The translations under genes and the position numbers were made by a program. Shown piece after piece: positions 58,955-64,000 of a DNA stretch of 64,000 bases (position 1 is the first letter of the stretch; each line of letters begins with the position of its first letter). Where the stretch lies: contig SKCR01035587.1 in the NCBI GenBank assembly GCA_019454045.1, forward strand, positions 124,001-188,000, in the 5' to 3' direction. Source of the DNA: Zanthoxylum bungeanum (taxonomy: Eukaryota; Streptophyta; Magnoliopsida; Sapindales; Rutaceae). The notes beneath the pieces were generated by a model. That model was not told the origin of the DNA, searched no databases, and worked only from the letters and a program-made list of their open reading frames with translations.

Positions 58955-61127
58955 CCTGACTACGATAGTCCAACTATCTAGTCAACGATATTTGGGTACA
59001 GTCTAACTGTTACAAGAAAAATAATATTATATTAGTCCAACTAATAAATAATTTTGACGAAATAATTTTGAAAGCGCGTTAAGCTAAGTATCTGAATGAA
59101 ATTGCAAATTCAATACTAACCTCCCACTATTTTTCGGCGAGCCTCTAACCCTCTGTCGAGTACTCGGGAAACCCAGTTTCCTAGTGGGCTAGGATCCCGT
59201 TAAATAACACACAACCTTGACTTTGGCCAACAAATTGTATGATATTTAACTAGGTAGATCTCGAAGATCAATTGGATCTCATCCAATTCCTAGATCCGGT
59301 AGGTGGACATCCAAGTCCGAAACATATATACAATACATATGCCAATGTATCCAATACATTTTCCTAACCTTTTTCCTCTGAATCAACTAAGTCTTGGCTT
59401 TGGCACAACAAGCTTAATGATTCCAGTTAAGCAGGACTCATTGACATGGAAAGCTTCGTAATCAATGTCGATGGACAAGAAGTGATCTTGACTTTGGCCA
59501 ATAAATCACGACTTGGACAAGACACCAATATGGAACAAAACTCTCATGATTCAAACACATCCGCAATTGATAAAGGCCTTGACTTTGGCCAACAAACTAA
59601 TGTCAATTTTGGATCTTGAGTAAGAATCACTCAACGGAAGGAAAAATCACTTAATATTATTTTGAGGGTTTTTTGCGTAAATTGGCAACCATTTTATTAT
59701 CATTATTAAGGTCTCATCATACACCCATAAGTAGGCTTCTAAAACATCGTAAGGCGCGAAAAGTAAATTAATAACGATATGCGGATGGATATTTAAACAG
59801 ATTGTTCCTTGAACAAATCGCTCCATTTCCTCTCCCCGGGTATCACTATTCTACTTCTACCCAATTACATAATACAATAATAGAAACCTCATTGCAATGA
59901 GGGGAATTAGGTGAGAAGAGAATACAAAGAGATAATAAGAGATAAGGCTGGACACGCAGGTCCAATTTATAAATTCTGAATTTACAACAATTTCTAAAAT
60001 TACCATTTCCCTTCTAATATTCATCCAATATACGCTATTCATTCATCACATCCATATATTCATTCAAGCATGTTATTCAATCAAACTAATCAAATTAATT
60101 ATCTTTGAATATATATTGATCATCCAATGTTCAAACAATGATTTGATTTTGCGCGAGTCAAACTCGTTTGAGAATAAGTACTTAAAGTACGAATTCTTTA
60201 ATTATATCGAACTACTCGCTAAATCTAATTTAGTCTGTATTCAATACTAATTCAATTTAATTCCAAATTAAATATCAACACTTTTTAATGCGCTTTAATG
60301 ACTTAGATTCCAAATCTAATCCTATCGGGTCTCAAAGCCCAATTAACATCCAACGTTCCTTTAATTAAAGTCCGATGGGCCTTCAATTGATTTTATAAGG
60401 CATGGGCTTTGGTCAATATGGGTTAAACCCAATTACCAAGCCCAATTGAGGAATCACCCTCATTTTCCAAAAAATCAATTTTAGCCCATAAGGCCCAATT
60501 AAAGTTTTAAAGCTCATTTATTACATTTGGACTTAATGAAATGATTTAGGCCCAATTAGGATCCAATCCAATTGGCCTAAACCAACTTGGCCCAACCAAG
60601 CCCATTATGCCCAAATATAACATTTTCAAGCCCAATTCAAAATCAAGCCCAATTAACCAAATTTTAATATTCCAAATTTCAAAATTCAATTAATTAAAGT
60701 GTAAAGTCTTGATTAATCTTTTAAATCAATATTTCCAAAATACTAATCTAACCATTAATCATACTTTTCATCATCAACACATGTCCAACATATTTGATTC
60801 AAAAAATCATCTCATTACATGCATGGAAGCTCACGGCCAAGGTGGCGATTTTTGTCCGAATTCGTTTTCAATCCGATTGAATTTTAAATCGACATTCTCA
60901 ATCGTTTCAAGTCATCCAATGATCATAAAAATAAAAAATACCATGACTTCTAAAGGTAATACACATTCGGCCAAGCCTCATTTTTGGGGAAAAATCCATC
61001 CAATTTATTTTTCACAAAATTGATCATGTATAACACCATGTTATCAACATACAAGCATACTTAATCAAACAATTTCATCAAATCATGCTTCAATCAATTT
61101 TACCCTAAAATTTTCATGCTTAAACAA
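58955..61127 (-). other. Leader of C4
   Basis: About 2.2 kb, matching C1 and C3: CTTGACTTTGGCCAA words near 59217, 59488 and 59579, a TGGGCY cluster at about 60330-60660, and no conserved frame. The open frame at 60709-61023 is not kept in the other leaders. Confidence 0.85.
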
Positions 61128-61143
61128 GGCTCCATGATACCAT
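61128..61143 (-). other. Primer binding site of C4, altered
   Basis: GGCTCCATGATACCAT differs from the C1/C3 site GGCTCTGATACCAT by two extra bases, which would disturb pairing with initiator tRNA-Met. Confidence 0.82.
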
Positions 61144-63040
61144 TGTTGGTTTCTATTGATGTCCCAAGATCAATTTAAGCAATGAAATGAATGAATGAAT
61201 TTAAGCAAAGATCGGCTTGATGTGATGCTCAATAAAAATGAACTCCTCCAAGCTCCTAAGAATTCGGCCAAGAGAGGTTTTGTTGATGAAGATGAAGCTC
61301 CAAGCTTTATGAATTCCAAGATCTATGATCGGTTCCCTATCACCTTGGTTTGATCCTTTGATTTGTGCTAGCAAATGAAGAAAACCTCCAAGTCTTCTTC
61401 AATGAGTTTCACGGCAAAAGGGAGAGAGAAGAGTGAGTTTTTGTATTTTTGTATATTGTTTCTAAAATAATAAAAATCAATTAAAACAATTACCAAAGTG
61501 GTATATGTTTTTTTTACAAAAGTCAAAAGCCAAAATTTTGGCTCCAAAAACTCATTAAATGCACACAACCACCTCTATCATGAATAGTGACTGCATGTCA
61601 CTCACCAAAAAGGTGACAAGCCATCAATCACTAAAGTGACAAGTGATGTGACTCGTGATGTGACTTGTGGGCCCCACTCGATTCAAAATGCGAGTGTGTC
61701 CGTAAACACTTCCGGGCTTGGTTTCGCTAATTCTGAATTAACGAATTTCCGTCGCGACGTAATTAAATAATTATACCTAGCGAAATTACTATTCACGTCG
61801 CTAGCGAATTAATTCTAAATTAACTCATTTGCCCGAATTAAAATCCAATTTTAATTCCGCATCGAAATCCATTTTCGTTTAATATATCGAATATATTATT
61901 TTGTCGATTAATTCCAAATTAATCTTTCTCTCTCTTCAAATAGTACTTTATCCAAGATAAAGTTTCTCCGCAATTAATCCTAGATTAATAAAGTTCGAAT
62001 CAAATGTCATCGATGAATTCTCGGTAAGTGAGCCAAGAGATCCCTAGATATGTTGGCAGTAAATACAATCGTCGGACTATCCAACCACGTACGTACCTCG
62101 TACTACATCTTTACCGATTTACGAGACAATGTTGGCTTCTAGCAAAGCGCCATGCCTACCTAATTCTCCAGAAATATTCTTACTGGAATATACGATCTAT
62201 ATCAGGTGCAGTATACCGTAGTATTACGTATTGCGATCCAGTATCGAATGTCACGTGCAAGGCCTGGGGCTGGAATAGTGTCTGCCCCGTATGAAGCATA
62301 TATCGGATATCGAGCAACTAGTCTCTTTGAATCGGATAATCATGACCTTGTCATATTGTCCCGATGGTTGTAACACAATAGAGAACTAGTTCCGAATCCC
62401 TGCGTGATCATCATCTCCATATGTCTGAAGTGATACTTTCGTCTTGACATCACATCCAATACACTACGATTCTCAATAAACCCAGCAGAGGCGTACACAG
62501 AACCTGTTAAAGCCCTGGACGACGAAAACCAAAGTTTACCGATTGTCGCAAGTACTAGCGATGCAAGTCTCAAGTTAAGACCAAATACACCTACCCTGAA
62601 GCGGACTCCCATAGACACATATACAAACTACCAATGGGATTCCGCGGGGTCTATCCAGAGCGAAGCTGTTTTCGTACCATCGGTAAAACACAACCTCCTA
62701 TCACACTTGCATAAGTATCCAATACTTAAATATATGAGAACTATGTCGTTATACCCTCACAACACGCACAAGTACAATATTAGTCTATTCCGCATTATCG
62801 ATGTCCAGTCTCGATAATACTACGACTAGGGATATTTAATGATTAAACCTTTATGGAATGATACTGTCTCATGTCATCTCAATCCGGAACTAATCATATA
62901 AACTTTTACCATTTATCTATATCAAATTAAATGAATCATAAAACGGCAAAGGGTAATTTCATTATAACATAGTTAATTTTATACAAAAACACAATGTATT
63001 TTACAAACAGTGACGCTATGGGTCATAACTATCCAACATA
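61144..63040 (-). repeat. 5' LTR of C4
   Basis: It spans TGTTGGTTTCTATTGATG to CTATCCAACA, 1,897 bp, with the palindrome array at about 61730-61995. It is followed by TAAAA (63041-63045), the second target copy. Confidence 0.94.
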
Positions 63041-64000
63041 AAAGCCTTGTCTCACAATCTTGCGGGACAAGTTCAATCCATTCATATATGGTCCACATAC
63101 ACCAGCGTGCACTTCTTCCATTATCTTCTGAGCTTCTTCATTTCTCAAACATTTCAGCTGAACAGCATTTGCCTGTCTCTTGTAGAGTTCTCCATTCAGA
63201 CTCACATATTGAGAAGCCAACTTCTGAATGGCTATTCTATATTTTCTGCTTGCTTCTTCTGGGAGCTCCTCATATTTCAGAATATCATGGTACCACGGTT
63301 TTCCATCATCGACCTCCACTTCCAAGATTCTACCTATCTCATAAACCGGCTTGCTTGCTGTTGTCAACAAAATTGTTCTTATCACCAACTTCTCTGGATT
63401 TTCCCAAGTCGCGGCCAATGTTGCCAATGTATCTACCATCTGATTTTCTTCCTGCGGCAAGTGTTAAAATTTGCAGTCAGAGATAGTCTGTGCCAGACTT
63501 CTGAGATGGAACAAGTACGGCTTCAACCGTTCTTCCTTTAGCTCCCATTCTGCTTGCATCTTTCGGATCACCAACATTGAGTCTCCGAAAACTTCAACAT
63601 TCATAGCTCTCAAGGCTATCAATGCAGTCAACTCGAATGCACATGCTTCATACTCAGCCATGTTGTTAGTCACTCTGAATGTCAACCGCTTGGCCATAGG
63701 CAAAGTTTCTCCCTCAGGGATGACTATTACAATCCTGATTTCGGCTCCTTTGCAGTTCACTGCTCCATCAAAATACATCTTCCATCTTTGGACTGCTATA
63801 GTTTGGATTTCTTCATCGGGGAACTCAAACTTGTACTGATCCCCTTCAACAGGTTGCAATGCCAAGAACTCTGCCATGGCTCATCCATTGATCACCTTAA
63901 AAGTGAGATACTCGATGTCAAATTCTGTCAGTAGTAGTAACCATCTGCCGAACATTCTAACCAGTGAAGGCACTGAAAGCAGGTATTTCAAAGGATTCTC
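63041..64000 (-). pseudogene. G3 pol: RNase H end, archaeal-type RNase H and integrase N-terminus
   Basis: Reading from 64000 leftward, the end of the RT-linked RNase H appears (R-W-L-L-L-L-T-E-F-D-I-E-Y), then an in-frame TGA at 63881-63883. The archaeal-type RNase H follows with Y-F-D-G-A near 63761-63775, A-E-Y-E-A-C near 63645-63660 and V-F-G-D-S near 63579-63592, so its D-E-D active residues are retained. A frame change near 63462 precedes the integrase N-terminal part, which stops at the C4 insertion (63041). The extra RNase H is known for Tat-lineage elements. Confidence 0.9.

Larger units (their letters stand above)
52574..63040 (-). mobile_element. Complete Copia element C4, with TAAAA target duplication
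   Basis: The element is 10,467 bp, minus strand, with LTRs 52574-54460 and 61144-63040, primer site, leader, gag-pol and polypurine tract. It carries a 528-bp MITE, so its own length is about 9.9 kb. By eye its two LTRs are closer to each other than those of C1, differing mainly by an indel of about 50 bp near 52640/61200 and scattered changes, so it appears younger. The polyprotein is nevertheless broken. Confidence 0.96.
47207..64000 (-). mobile_element. Tat/Ogre-type Ty3/Gypsy element G3, 3' half, carrying C4
   Basis: On the minus strand the order is RT/RNase H end, archaeal-type RNase H, integrase, about 2.3 kb of 3' non-coding DNA with tandem arrays, then the 3' LTR. RNase H before integrase marks Gypsy, and a second RNase H of archaeal type marks the Tat lineage. 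Copia C4 splits the integrase at 52574-63040. The 5' part and 5' LTR lie beyond the window. Stops and an active-site change make this copy defective. Confidence 0.92.

Noticed and set aside
63010..63839. Long plus-strand open frames at the right end of the window
   Set aside because: They are antisense to the G3 RNase H and integrase, whose family motifs are clear on the minus strand.
1..64000. Repeated palindromes as a CRISPR array or bacterial repeat cluster
   Set aside because: Arms differ between units, there are no equal-length spacers or cas genes, and the context is plant retrotransposons.

Overview
The window reads as repeat-rich, AT-rich intergenic DNA of a flowering plant, probably a eudicot. 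I found no intact host gene, rRNA or tRNA gene, CRISPR array or prokaryotic feature. Nearly everything is explained by nested, decaying LTR retrotransposons. The plant call rests on Copia elements with initiator-tRNA-Met-type primer sites, a Tat/Ogre-type Ty3/Gypsy element with an extra RNase H, a chromovirus-like non-coding derivative, a Helitron helicase remnant and a hAT-type MITE. I cannot name the species.

Layout. 1-4978: 3' part of a plus-strand Copia element (C0; pol plus 3' LTR), sitting inside an older LTR of the same family (4979-6331). 6961-10373: a gag-only Tat-like Gypsy derivative (E1) with a 48-bp tandem array. Its 3' LTR is split by a complete minus-strand Copia element (C1, 10374-20261, target duplication TGTTA) and resumes at 20262-21324. 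About 21.6-28.6 kb: a second gag-only Tat-like derivative (E2) with a 44-49-bp array. Its 3' LTR is interrupted by about 1.6 kb carrying a Helitron helicase remnant. 28.6-29.27 kb: a scrap of another Copia family (X). 29267-32649: plus-strand Copia 5' LTR and leader (C2). 32650-37580: non-coding chromovirus-like derivative, interrupted by a Copia solo LTR of a third family. 37.58-45.29 kb: badly decayed minus-strand Copia (C3) with its 5' LTR. 45.3-47.2 kb: Copia X pseudogene. 47207-64000: minus-strand Tat-like Gypsy (G3) with 3' LTR, 65-bp and 53-bp arrays, integrase and archaeal-type RNase H. G3 is interrupted by a complete Copia (C4, 52574-63040, duplication TAAAA), which is itself interrupted by a 528-bp hAT-like MITE (55345-55872, duplication ATCTTTAT).

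The dominant Copia family (C0-C4) has 1.9-2.1 kb LTRs, a roughly 2.2-kb leader between primer site and gag, and one gag-pol reading frame that is now broken in every copy. The most unusual structure is in its LTRs: an array of 8 to 14 short, nearly perfect palindromes. Almost every one is centred on a Y-N-G trinucleotide. The array is conserved in all eight LTR copies and more of these palindromes occur in the leader. The gag-only Tat derivatives carry a second unexplained signal: a dispersed palindromic word near TGTCYGGCCRGACATA in their LTRs.
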